Positions 41,730-49,077 of a DNA stretch of 64,000 nucleotides are shown piece by piece. Position 1 is the first letter of the stretch. Each line of letters opens with the position of its first letter. The notes under the pieces were generated by a model. That model searched no databases. It was not told where the DNA came from and saw nothing but the letters and a program-made list of their open reading frames with translations. Origin of the DNA: an uncultured bacterium. Its GTDB lineage: Bacteria; Verrucomicrobiota; Kiritimatiellia; RFP12; UBA1067. Position numbers and translations under genes: made by a program. The stretch spans positions 1-64,000 of the forward strand of contig CACWVU010000002.1 of assembly GCA_902764415.1 (NCBI GenBank), read 5' to 3'.

Positions 41730-42509
41730 ATGAAGAAGTGGAATGTCGATCGCATCAGGAAGTCAAAGGGCGTGGAGAAGCTCGGCTGCTGCACCGCCTA
41801 CGATGCCTGCTTTGCCCGCCTGGCGGACGAGGCCGGGGTGCCCATCATCCTCGTCGGCGATTCGCTGGGGATGAACACGCTCGGCTACGCGACGACGCTG
41901 CCGGTGGAGATGTCCGACACGCTGGCCGCGGTCGGAGCTGTCTCGCGCGCGGCGAAGGACGCCCTGGTCGTCGGCGACATGCCGTTCGGCTCCTATCAGT
42001 GCGGCGATGACGAGGCGATGCGCAACGCCATAGCGGTCATCAAGGCCGGGGCGGACGCGGTCAAGCTCGAGGGAGGCGCGACGGTGGCGGGTCTGATCAA
42101 GCGGCTGACCTCGGCCGGTATCCCGGTGCTGGCGCATGTCGGGATGACGCCGCAGAGCGTCAACTCCTACGGCGGCTTCAAGAAGCAGGGCAAGACGCGC
42201 GAGGCAGCTGAACAGGTGCTGGCGGACGCTAAGGCAGTTGAGGCGGCTGGAGCCTTCGCGGTGACGCTCGAGTGCATTCCCTCGGAGCTGGCGGCGGAGA
42301 TTACCGCGGCGCTGAAGATCGTAACCGTCGGCATCGGCGCAGGCCCCGTCTGCGACGCGCAGTGGCTGGTGATGCACGACCTCCTCGGGCTTAACGAGAA
42401 GGTCCCGTCGTTTGTGAAGAAGTACGCCGACCTCGCCTCGGTTGTCCGCGGCGCTTTTGCGTCCTATGTCGGCGAAGTAGCCGCCGGCACTTTCCCGCCC
42501 GCAAGCTGA
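41730..42509 (+). CDS. panB: 3-methyl-2-oxobutanoate hydroxymethyltransferase
   Basis: First committed step of pantothenate (CoA) synthesis: transfers a hydroxymethyl group from methylene-THF to 2-oxoisovalerate. The 259 residues from the ATG at 41730 (AAAGGGGGG upstream) contain TAYDACFARLADEAG, VGDSLGMNTLGYATTLPV, the KLEGG motif, HVGMTPQS and the catalytic Glu in LECIP. It sits 33 nt downstream of tRNA-Ile2 and may be read from the same promoter. Confidence 0.95.
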   Translation: MKKWNVDRIRKSKGVEKLGCCTAYDACFARLADEAGVPIILVGDSLGMNTLGYATTLPVEMSDTLAAVGAVSRAAKDALVVGDMPFGSYQCGDDEAMRNAIAVIKAGADAVKLEGGATVAGLIKRLTSAGIPVLAHVGMTPQSVNSYGGFKKQGKTREAAEQVLADAKAVEAAGAFAVTLECIPSELAAEITAALKIVTVGIGAGPVCDAQWLVMHDLLGLNEKVPSFVKKYADLASVVRGAFASYVGEVAAGTFPPAS

Positions 42510-42544
42510 TTTCAACATCGTCCAGTAGTTCTAACCAGCAAATA

Positions 42545-42553
42545 TGGTATAAT
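42545..42553 (+). promoter_or_regulatory. Extended -10 promoter (leaderless) for the gene at 42561
   Basis: TGGTATAAT, then ACGCGGC, then ATG, again with exactly 7 nt between the -10 box and the start codon. Confidence 0.72.
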
Positions 42554-42560
42554 ACGCGGC

Positions 42561-43241
42561 ATGGGGATGAAGCACAGGATTCCGTATGTCGCAGCGCTCG
42601 CGTGTGCGCTGCCATTCCTTGTGGTGGCGGTTGCGATGGCGGTGGCCGATTCCGGACTGGACGGAGGCGCGGCAGAGCTGCGCGAGGGCGCGTTTAGGGT
42701 GCGCTTTCGCGATTGCCCGACCTGCGAGATGCGGATGCGCGTCTCGCCGGAGGCGTCGATAGCCTTCGTCAACACGAGCAGAGTGGGCGCGGCGGACCGT
42801 CCCGCCGTCGCCGCGCGCGCCTTCGCCGTCCTGCGCATGGCCGACGCGGCGCGGCGTGCGCTTGCGGCGGATGGCGGCGCGGTCGGCGAGGATATGTCGG
42901 CGAAGGCGCTTGCGAACTCGGCGCGGCTCTGCGGCGAAGGCGAGGAGCGGTCGCTCGTGCAGAAGGACCCGAAGGCGACCGTGCGTTTCCGCGGGGTGGC
43001 GGGCGCGGGCGGTAAGGCGGTGTTCCTCGTCCTGCGCAACGACGGCGACAAGTCTTTTGAATTCAATATTCCGTTCGTCGCGCTTGGTTTCAGGGAGCGG
43101 GTGGCGGTGTTCGACCTCGTGGAAATGGCGGAGCTGGACCTTGCCGCCGACGCGCTTGGTATGACGGTTCCCGCTGGCGGCGAGCGGCGGTTCCGCATCG
43201 ATGCCTGGCCGGTTGCGGAGAAGGGCGGCGCGAAGCGCTGA
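42561..43241 (+). CDS. Membrane-anchored protein of unknown function
   Basis: 226 residues, not recognised. An N-terminal signal/anchor (YVAALACALPFLVVAVAMAVA) is followed by a mixed alpha/beta region containing a CPTC pair (RFRDCPTCEMRMRV), which could be redox- or metal-active, and a C-terminal beta-rich part (FEFNIPFVALGFRERVAVFD) that looks like a small beta-sandwich. It starts with a leaderless-type promoter and ends 10 nt before an ABC ATPase gene. Confidence 0.6.
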   Translation: MGMKHRIPYVAALACALPFLVVAVAMAVADSGLDGGAAELREGAFRVRFRDCPTCEMRMRVSPEASIAFVNTSRVGAADRPAVAARAFAVLRMADAARRALAADGGAVGEDMSAKALANSARLCGEGEERSLVQKDPKATVRFRGVAGAGGKAVFLVLRNDGDKSFEFNIPFVALGFRERVAVFDLVEMAELDLAADALGMTVPAGGERRFRIDAWPVAEKGGAKR

Positions 43242-43251
43242 GGGGCGTCGC

Positions 43252-44106
43252 ATGCTGGTCGAAGTCGAGGATCTGCGCATCGAGTTCGCGTTCGAGGGAC
43301 GCGTCTCGGTGCCGGTGCGGAAGGTCGGCTTTCGGGTGCCGGAGAACGGACGCGTCGCGCTCGTGGGCGAGTCCGGGTGTGGCAAGTCGCTGACCGCGCT
43401 GGCGCTCGGCGGACTTGTCGACCGCGCGCGCATCACCGGCGAGATCCGCGGTCGTCCGCGGATTGCGTACGTGTTCCAGAATCCGATGCAGTCGCTTGAT
43501 CCGGTGATGAAAGTCGGCGCGCAGATCGAGGAGGGGATGCGCGCAGGTTCGCGTCCCGACCGTCTCCGCCGCGTCGCGGAGCTCATTGAGGCGGTGGGGC
43601 TGCCGCCGGAGTCAGCGAAGAAGCATCCATGCGAGCTTTCCGGCGGCCAGCAGCAGCGGGTGATGATCGCCTCGGCGCTCGCGCAGGATCCGGAGCTGCT
43701 GGTGGCGGACGAGCCGACGACGGCGCTGGACGTGACCACCCAGAAGGAGGTGCTCGACCTCATCGCGCGCATCGCCGACGAGCGGAAGATGGCGGTGCTG
43801 CTCATTACCCACAACCTGGGGCTCGTCTCCGCCTACTCGCGCGAGGTCTACGTGATGTACGCCGGCGAGGTGGTGGAGTCCGGCGCGGTGGCGGAGGTGC
43901 TTGCGCATCCGCGGCACCCGTATACCCAGGGCCTTCTTGCCGCAGTGCCGCGGCTGGACGCGCCGCGGGACGCGCCGCTGGCGGACATCCCCGGCACGGT
44001 GCCGCCGCCGTGGGACTGGCCGAAGGGGTGCGCGTTCCATCCGCGCTGCCCGAAGGCCGTCGCAGCTTGCTCTGCCGACAGCTTCGTTCGATGTCCGCTT
44101 GTCTAA
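43252..44106 (+). CDS. Oligopeptide/dipeptide-type ABC transporter ATPase (orphan)
   Basis: A 284-residue ATP-binding subunit of the DppD/OppD group. Walker A GESGCGKS, Q-loop VFQNPMQSLDP, signature LSGGQQQRVMIASAL, Walker B LLVADEPTTALD, switch His in LLITHN, and the C-terminal oligopeptide-type region HPYTQGLLAAVP with CAFHPRCP. The ATG at 43252 has GAGGGG upstream. No permease, second ATPase or binding-protein gene is nearby, so its partners must lie elsewhere or be lost. Confidence 0.85.
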   Translation: MLVEVEDLRIEFAFEGRVSVPVRKVGFRVPENGRVALVGESGCGKSLTALALGGLVDRARITGEIRGRPRIAYVFQNPMQSLDPVMKVGAQIEEGMRAGSRPDRLRRVAELIEAVGLPPESAKKHPCELSGGQQQRVMIASALAQDPELLVADEPTTALDVTTQKEVLDLIARIADERKMAVLLITHNLGLVSAYSREVYVMYAGEVVESGAVAEVLAHPRHPYTQGLLAAVPRLDAPRDAPLADIPGTVPPPWDWPKGCAFHPRCPKAVAACSADSFVRCPLV

Positions 44107-44112
44107 CCCTGA

Positions 44113-44140
44113 ATTACGAACCACTAATCACAAACCACGA
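44113..44140. repeat. CCACGAA-family repeat directly before the GH88 gene
   Basis: TTACGAACCACTAATCACAA and ACCACGA run right up to the ATG at 44141, replacing the place of a ribosome binding site. It is a degenerate copy of the family seen in gltB. Confidence 0.7.
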
Positions 44141-45385
44141 ATGAAATACACAGCACTGATGATGTTGGCGCTATTTGCCGCGACTGCGACCGCGGCAGAA
44201 GACGTCTTGATTGCCCGCATGCCGGAGATCTTCGCCAAGGCCGCGGAGCACTACCGGGCCCTGGACGCGGCGGCGACGCCGCTCAAGGGAGCTGGAGATG
44301 CGAAGGAGGCGGTGCCGCACGGCGCCAAGCCGCATGGCGATCGCCGGGTTCCGCACGGCTGGAACGCCAAGACCGGCAAGCTCGACATGCGCTCCATCTA
44401 CTGGTGGACCTCGGGGCACTTCCCGGGCTCGCTCTGGTATCTCTACGAGGCGACCGGAGACGAGTTCTTCAAGGATCGGGCGACCGCTTGGACGGAGACG
44501 CTCGCGCCGAATTCCAAGGTGACGGACAACCACGACGTCGGCTTCATCATGTACTGCTCGTACGGCAACGCGCGCCGTCTTCTCAAGACCGACAAGTACG
44601 ACGCGCTGCTCGTCGAGACGGCGGATTCGCTTTCGAAGCGGTTCAACCCCGAGCTTGGCCTCATAAGGAGCTGGGGCGCGCTGAACGAGAAGCGGGAGTT
44701 CCTGGTCATCCCCGACAACATGATGAACCTCGAGCTGCTTGAGTGGGCGGCGAAGGCGAAGGGCGGGGACCGGCGCTTCGACGAAATCGCGCGCTCGCAC
44801 GCCGACACGACGATGAAGCACCATTTCCGTCCCGACGGCGGCGTGTTCCACGTGCTCAACTACGACCAGCGCCCTGGCTTTGTCGGCGTGGTGCAGGAGA
44901 TCCGCCGCGGACAGGGACGCTCCTGCGAGACGGCGTGGAGCCGCGGGCAGAGCTGGGCGATCTACGGCTACTCGATGATGTTCCGCGAGACGGGCGAGAG
45001 ACGCTACCTCGACTTCGCCGCGAAGCTCGCCGACTACGCCATCGGGCATCCGAACATGCCGGCGGACGGCATCCCATACTGGGACTTCGGCGCGCCCGGC
45101 GAGGAGCGCGACAGCTCCGCCGGCGCGGTCATGGCCTCGGCGCTGGTGGAGCTTGCACGCCTCGTCGGCGGCAAGAAGGGCGCAGCCTACCGCGCCTTCG
45201 CGGCGAAGCAGCTTCTCGCGCTCTCGTCGCCGGCGTACTTCTCCGAGGGGGACGAGAACGGACACTGGCTGCTCAAGCACGGCGTCGGGCACAAGCCGGG
45301 CGACAGCGAGATTGACGTGCCGCTCGACTACGGCGACTACTATTTCCTCGAGGCGCTGCTGCGGTACAGGGAGAGCGGGCGATGA
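44141..45385 (+). CDS. GH88 unsaturated glucuronyl hydrolase
   Basis: 414 residues with a signal peptide (KYTALMMLALFAATATA). It is an (alpha/alpha)6-barrel enzyme that removes delta-4,5-unsaturated uronic acid from oligosaccharides made by polysaccharide lyases. TDNHDVGFIMY, WSRGQSWAIYGY, RDSSAGAVMASALVEL and LDYGDYYFLEALLR match GH88. Its product (5-keto-4-deoxyuronate) is the substrate of KduI encoded at 49078. No Shine-Dalgarno is seen because a repeat abuts the start. Its stop overlaps the PTS gene (ATGA). Confidence 0.88.
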   Translation: MKYTALMMLALFAATATAAEDVLIARMPEIFAKAAEHYRALDAAATPLKGAGDAKEAVPHGAKPHGDRRVPHGWNAKTGKLDMRSIYWWTSGHFPGSLWYLYEATGDEFFKDRATAWTETLAPNSKVTDNHDVGFIMYCSYGNARRLLKTDKYDALLVETADSLSKRFNPELGLIRSWGALNEKREFLVIPDNMMNLELLEWAAKAKGGDRRFDEIARSHADTTMKHHFRPDGGVFHVLNYDQRPGFVGVVQEIRRGQGRSCETAWSRGQSWAIYGYSMMFRETGERRYLDFAAKLADYAIGHPNMPADGIPYWDFGAPGEERDSSAGAVMASALVELARLVGGKKGAAYRAFAAKQLLALSSPAYFSEGDENGHWLLKHGVGHKPGDSEIDVPLDYGDYYFLEALLRYRESGR

Positions 45386-46749
45386 AGGAGGCGTTCGCAT
45401 ACATAATAGGGCTCGGCGCGGCGGTGATGATGCCGGTCATCTTCACCGTGCTCGGGGTGCTGATCGGGATCAAGCCCGCCAAGGCGCTGAAGTCGGGGCT
45501 GCTCGTCGGCGTCGGTTTCGTGGGGCTCGGCGTAGTCACGGCGCTCCTCACTACGAGCCTCGGTCCGGCGCTGAAGGGCATGACCGACCTCTACCACCTG
45601 AACCTTCCGTTCTTCGACCTCGGCTGGCCAGCCGCCGCGGCGGTCGCGTACTCCTGCGCGGTCGGCGCGTTCATCATCCCCGTGTGCCTCGGCGTGAACG
45701 TCGTGATGCTGCTGACGAAGACGACGCGCACGGTGAACATCGACCTCTGGAACTACTGGCATTTCGCGTTCCTCGGCGCGATGGTGTTCTTTGCGACCGG
45801 CTCGCTTGGCTGGGCGTTCTACGCGGCGATCGTTCTCTACGTCATTACGCTTTGCATGGCCGACTTCACGGCAAAGGGCTTCCAGGCATACTACAAGGAC
45901 ATGGACGGCATCTCCATTCCCCAGCCGTTCTGCCAGAGCTTCACGCCGTTTGCGGTGGCGATTGGCTGGCTGCTCGACCGCATCCCCGGCTTTTCGAAGC
46001 TCGACATCGACGCGGAGGGGATGAAGCGGAAGTTCGGGCTTCTCGGCGAGCCGCTTTTCCTCGGCCTCGTGATCGGCTGCGCCATCGGTGCGCTCCGGTG
46101 CGACTCCATGAAGGGCGTCGTCGACTCGATACCGCAGATACTGAAGCTCGGCGTGACGGTCGGCGCGGTGATGGAGCTTATCCCGCGCATTACTGGCCTC
46201 TTCATCGAAGGCCTCAAGCCCATCTGCGAGCAGACGAGGAGCTTTGTCGAAAAGCGCTTCTCGGGGCTCAAGGGGCTTTCGATCGGAATGAGTCCGGCGC
46301 TCGTCATCGGACACCCGACCACGCTCGTCGTCTCGATTCTGCTGATTCCGGTGATTCTCTTCCTCTCCGTGTTTCTACCTGGCAACAAGTTCCTGCCGCT
46401 CGCGTCGCTCGCGGGGATGTTCTATCTCTTTCCGTGCGTGTTGCCGATCACGAAGGGCAATGTGCCGAAGACGTTTGTCATCGGACTTGTCGCGCTCGTC
46501 GCGGGACTTTTTTTCGTCACGAACCTCACGCCAGCGTTCACCAAGGCGATTGCGGCGGCGAACTGCGACGGCATCGCCGTGCCAGAGGGCTTCGAGGGCG
46601 GAGCGGCCTTGGATTTCGCGTCCGCGCTGTGGTGCTGGTCGATCTACCATCTCACGGTTACGCTCAAGTGGATTGGCGCCGCTCTCGCCGGGCTTCTTGC
46701 ACTCGGCATGTGCGCAGTGAATTGGCTGAGAATCAGAGGGGCAAAATGA
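45382..46749 (+). CDS. PTS galactitol-type EIIC permease
   Basis: A 455-residue polytopic protein. GLGAAVMMPVIFTVLGVLIG, PAAAAVAYSCAVGAFIIP, FLGEPLFLGLVIG-type segments and ADFTAKGFQAYYKDMDGIS match the galactitol (Gat/Sgc) IIC family. No IIA or IIB gene is adjacent, so it may be a phosphotransfer-independent uronate/oligosaccharide carrier or use partners elsewhere. It is coupled to GH88 by ATGA. Its own stop overlaps the ATG of the first 32-bp repeat. Confidence 0.85.
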   Translation: MKEAFAYIIGLGAAVMMPVIFTVLGVLIGIKPAKALKSGLLVGVGFVGLGVVTALLTTSLGPALKGMTDLYHLNLPFFDLGWPAAAAVAYSCAVGAFIIPVCLGVNVVMLLTKTTRTVNIDLWNYWHFAFLGAMVFFATGSLGWAFYAAIVLYVITLCMADFTAKGFQAYYKDMDGISIPQPFCQSFTPFAVAIGWLLDRIPGFSKLDIDAEGMKRKFGLLGEPLFLGLVIGCAIGALRCDSMKGVVDSIPQILKLGVTVGAVMELIPRITGLFIEGLKPICEQTRSFVEKRFSGLKGLSIGMSPALVIGHPTTLVVSILLIPVILFLSVFLPGNKFLPLASLAGMFYLFPCVLPITKGNVPKTFVIGLVALVAGLFFVTNLTPAFTKAIAAANCDGIAVPEGFEGGAALDFASALWCWSIYHLTVTLKWIGAALAGLLALGMCAVNWLRIRGAK

Positions 46750-46872
46750 CAGCAAGCGTACAACAGCAAGGAGTGGAATGACAGCAAGCGTACAACAGCA
46801 AGGAGTGGAATGACAGCAAGCGTACAACAGTAAGGAGTGGAATGACAGCAAGCGTACAACAGCAAGGAGGCT
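46746..46872 (+). repeat. Four tandem 32-bp repeats carrying SD, ATG and stop
   Basis: ATG ACAGCAAGCGTACAACAG and CAAGGAGTGGA repeat at 46746, 46778, 46810 and 46842 with a period of exactly 32 bp. Each unit ends with AAGGAGTGGA before the next ATG, i.e. a Shine-Dalgarno at proper spacing. Units 1 and 2 encode MTASVQQQGVE with the stop TGA overlapping the next ATG; unit 3 has a C-to-T change giving an earlier TAA; unit 4 opens the transposase frame. Further single copies lie at 46915 (inverted), 47570, 48060 and 49397. Confidence 0.9.
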
Positions 46873-48095
46873 TGCCGCAACGGCCTGACCTTCAACAAGC
46901 CAACGAAGGCGCGGCTTGTTGTCGTACGCTTGCTGTCACTCCAATGCGCCACAAGGGGCTCTTGGGCTGGTGCTATGACTCTCGATGCAACTATATGATA
47001 ACGCTTGTCACCGAGCCGAGGGCCAATGTCTTTGGCATTCTGAGAGAGTGGGGCGTTGAGCGCTCGGAAGAAGGACGTGCCGTCTACGAGTCATGGCAGG
47101 CGATCGAGGCGAAGTTTCCCGGAGTTAGGGCTACTTACAATGCGATAATGCCCGACCACTTCCACGGCATTGTCTACATAACAGAGGAAGGGGCGGCTGT
47201 TCTCGACGAGGTCGTTGCCTTTTTTGCCGGCGAGGTCGAGAGGCGCATCGGCCGCAGTGTATGGAATCCGATTTGGCGCGACTCGGTTTGCCTTGCGAAG
47301 GGGCAGCTTCATAGGCAGATAAGCTATGTCTTGGCAAACGCCAAGCGTCGCTGGATAAAGGAGAACAACCCAGGGCTTTTCAAGAAGGTCATGGGCTTTA
47401 GGCATTGGCGGCTTGGGCGCGCGGGCGAGACGCTGGCTGGCGTTGCCGGCGCCGACAGCTGGGATTTCCGCGCCTTTGCCCGAGATGGCGGCGAGCTCTG
47501 GGATGTCGAGACCGGCGAGGAGATTGCAAAGCCAAAGAAGGGTAATCGGGAGCAGAGGGCGTTTGAAGAACAGCAAGCGTACGACAGCAAGGAAGAACAG
47601 CAGTCGGAGGGAGGCAAGTTGGCCTGGACTGCCGTCGGCAACCCATTTCTGCTGGACGCTCCGCTTCTGGTGAGCGTTAGAATATCGACGGCAACGCCAG
47701 ACGGCAAACTTGCCGAACTCGTCACGAAGCTGGGCGCAAAGGCCGAGCGTGGAGCTGTGCTTGTTAGCCCCTGGATTTCCCCGGGAGAGAAAGCGGTCAA
47801 GGCCGAGGCCATTGCTCGTGGAGGGAGGGTGGTGCAGTTGCTCGCCGAGGGCATGGGTCGCTACTACAAGCCGTGGGGCGGAGATTTCGATTTATGTGCT
47901 GAGGGGCGGCTTCTTCAGCTGTCGCCATTCGCGCCGCGCGAGACTGGCGCAGCTCGCACGAGTTACGGCAAGGCTCGGTTTGAATGGCTTAACCTGGCTT
48001 CAAAGGCGATTGGCGACCTCTCTTCTGGCTTTTCGAGGGCCGACTTGGGCAAGACGAGAACAGCAAGCGTACAACAGCAAGGGGGAGGGCTATGA
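46842..48095 (+). CDS. Y1 (IS200/REP-type) transposase fused to a SLOG/DprA-like domain
   Basis: A 417-residue frame. The N-terminal half is a Y1 HUH nuclease: YMITLVTEPRANVFG strand, IMPDHFHGIVYI with His106-x-His108, and probable nucleophile Tyr162 in ISYVLANAKRRW. This resembles REP-associated transposases that cut palindromic repeats. The C-terminal region from about residue 265 has VSVRISTATPDGKLAELV and LVSPWISPGEKAVKAEAIA, then GGRVVQLL and AEGRLLQLSPF, which resembles the Rossmann-like DprA/SLOG nucleotide-binding fold; that call is tentative. The start at 46842 is provided by repeat unit 4; the ATG at 46944 is an alternative. Its last codons come from a repeat, and its stop overlaps the next start (ATGA). 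The gene splits the uronate operon. Confidence 0.75.
   Translation: MTASVQQQGGLPQRPDLQQANEGAACCRTLAVTPMRHKGLLGWCYDSRCNYMITLVTEPRANVFGILREWGVERSEEGRAVYESWQAIEAKFPGVRATYNAIMPDHFHGIVYITEEGAAVLDEVVAFFAGEVERRIGRSVWNPIWRDSVCLAKGQLHRQISYVLANAKRRWIKENNPGLFKKVMGFRHWRLGRAGETLAGVAGADSWDFRAFARDGGELWDVETGEEIAKPKKGNREQRAFEEQQAYDSKEEQQSEGGKLAWTAVGNPFLLDAPLLVSVRISTATPDGKLAELVTKLGAKAERGAVLVSPWISPGEKAVKAEAIARGGRVVQLLAEGMGRYYKPWGGDFDLCAEGRLLQLSPFAPRETGAARTSYGKARFEWLNLASKAIGDLSSGFSRADLGKTRTASVQQQGGGL
46915..46942 (-). repeat. Inverted copy of the 32-bp repeat
   Basis: CTTGTTGTCGTACGCTTGCT followed by GTCACTCC is the reverse complement of the repeat unit, about 45 nt after the direct copies. Together they can form a long hairpin overlapping the start of the transposase frame, as expected for a REP-type recognition structure. 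Confidence 0.8.
47570..47592 (+). repeat. Repeat unit inside the transposase gene
   Basis: ACAGCAAGCGTACGACAGCA then AGG, one unit in frame between the nuclease and C-terminal domains; it encodes EQQAYDSKE. Confidence 0.75.
48060..48082 (+). repeat. Repeat unit at the transposase end and DUF4861 start
   Basis: ACAGCAAGCGTACAACAGCA followed by AGGGGGAGGGCT and the ATG of the next gene. The repeat supplies the Shine-Dalgarno of DUF4861. Confidence 0.8.
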
Positions 48096-48952
48096 TTGCG
48101 GCAATATTGATAGCGACCACGTGCCTCTGCGGGGAGGCGCCGGAGCGGGCGAACGACTTCTTCTGGGAAAACGACCGCACTGGCTTTCGCGCATACGGGC
48201 CGGGCGATCCGCACAAGTGGAGCGGCATCGACGTCTTCAATAAGGCGACGACAAACAACTTCGTTGTGCATCTCCTGCGTGAGCCGGGGAAACACGGCAA
48301 CTGGCACAAGAACGTGAAGGGCCTTGGCATGGATGACTACGCCGTAGGCCCCGGTCGCGGCGTCGGCGGGGTGGCGTTCAGGAAGGACGGCAAGTGGCTT
48401 TCTGACTACGGCAACTGGGTGGCCTATCGCATCCACACCAACTGCGAGGAGCGCTGCGCCTTCGAGCTCGACTACAAGCTCCCGATTGGCGGCACGATGA
48501 CACTTGGGATTGTCCTGGAGAAAGGACGCTCGTTTTTCACAGAGGCGGTGACGTTTTCAAAGGATGCGCCGATCGAGGGTGTCGAGGTTGGCGTAGGGCT
48601 CGACTTAAGCGCCGAGCGCGAACACGCGGGCGACCTTTTCGTAGACGAAAAGAAGCTCATGGTCTCCCTCTTCGAGAAGCCGCACAACCGCGAGGGCGAG
48701 GAGGGTTCGATGATGAGCGCGATATTCGCGATGCCGGGTATGGGCGGTGTCGCGCTTGCCGACGGCCCCGAAGGCGCAAAGATGATAATGACAGAGCCAT
48801 TGAAACATCACGGTACCGCGCTTCTTGTTTGCGCTGGCGCTGACTGGACCGAGGCCGGCCGGTTCCGCGACGCGAAGGCGTGGCACGCCTACGTGCGCAA
48901 AACGCAAGGGTGGTACGAGAGTGGAAAGACCAAGCTCGCCAGTGGATTTTAG
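48092..48952 (+). CDS. DUF4861-family protein of uronate catabolism
   Basis: A 286-residue protein with a very short hydrophobic N-terminus (MIAAILIATTCLCG). SGIDVFNKATTNNFVVHLL, WVAYRIHTN and the aromatic C-terminal strands match the DUF4861 family, often found with pectin and rhamnogalacturonan degradation genes; its biochemical role is not established. The ATG overlaps the transposase stop, and the strong GGGGGAGGG ribosome binding site comes from the repeat. Before insertion it probably followed the PTS gene directly. Confidence 0.72.
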   Translation: MIAAILIATTCLCGEAPERANDFFWENDRTGFRAYGPGDPHKWSGIDVFNKATTNNFVVHLLREPGKHGNWHKNVKGLGMDDYAVGPGRGVGGVAFRKDGKWLSDYGNWVAYRIHTNCEERCAFELDYKLPIGGTMTLGIVLEKGRSFFTEAVTFSKDAPIEGVEVGVGLDLSAEREHAGDLFVDEKKLMVSLFEKPHNREGEEGSMMSAIFAMPGMGGVALADGPEGAKMIMTEPLKHHGTALLVCAGADWTEAGRFRDAKAWHAYVRKTQGWYESGKTKLASGF

Positions 48953-48986
48953 ATGCAAAATAAAAGAGCAGTTGGAAATGGTGCGG

Positions 48987-49026
48987 GCCACAAGAACCAT
49001 CTTCTGTTTCTCCTGTTCTTTGTGGC
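48987..49026. repeat. CACAAAG-family palindrome upstream of kduI
   Basis: Arms GCCACAAGAAC (48987-48997) and GTTCTTTGTGGC (49015-49026) are inverted, with the same design as the gltB element at 2807. It lies in the DUF4861-kduI gap. Confidence 0.65.
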
Positions 49027-49077
49027 TAAAACAGACTAGACATCTAAGTTAAAACATAAAACGAAAGGAAAAGACAA

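Noticed and set aside
43252-44106. Complete peptide transporter operon
   Set aside because: Only one ATPase is present; flanking genes are an unknown membrane protein and a GH88 enzyme, with no permease or binding protein.
46746-46872. CRISPR-like array of 32-bp repeats
   Set aside because: The units are directly contiguous with no unique spacers, and no cas genes are present. They are tandem repeats linked to the Y1 transposase.
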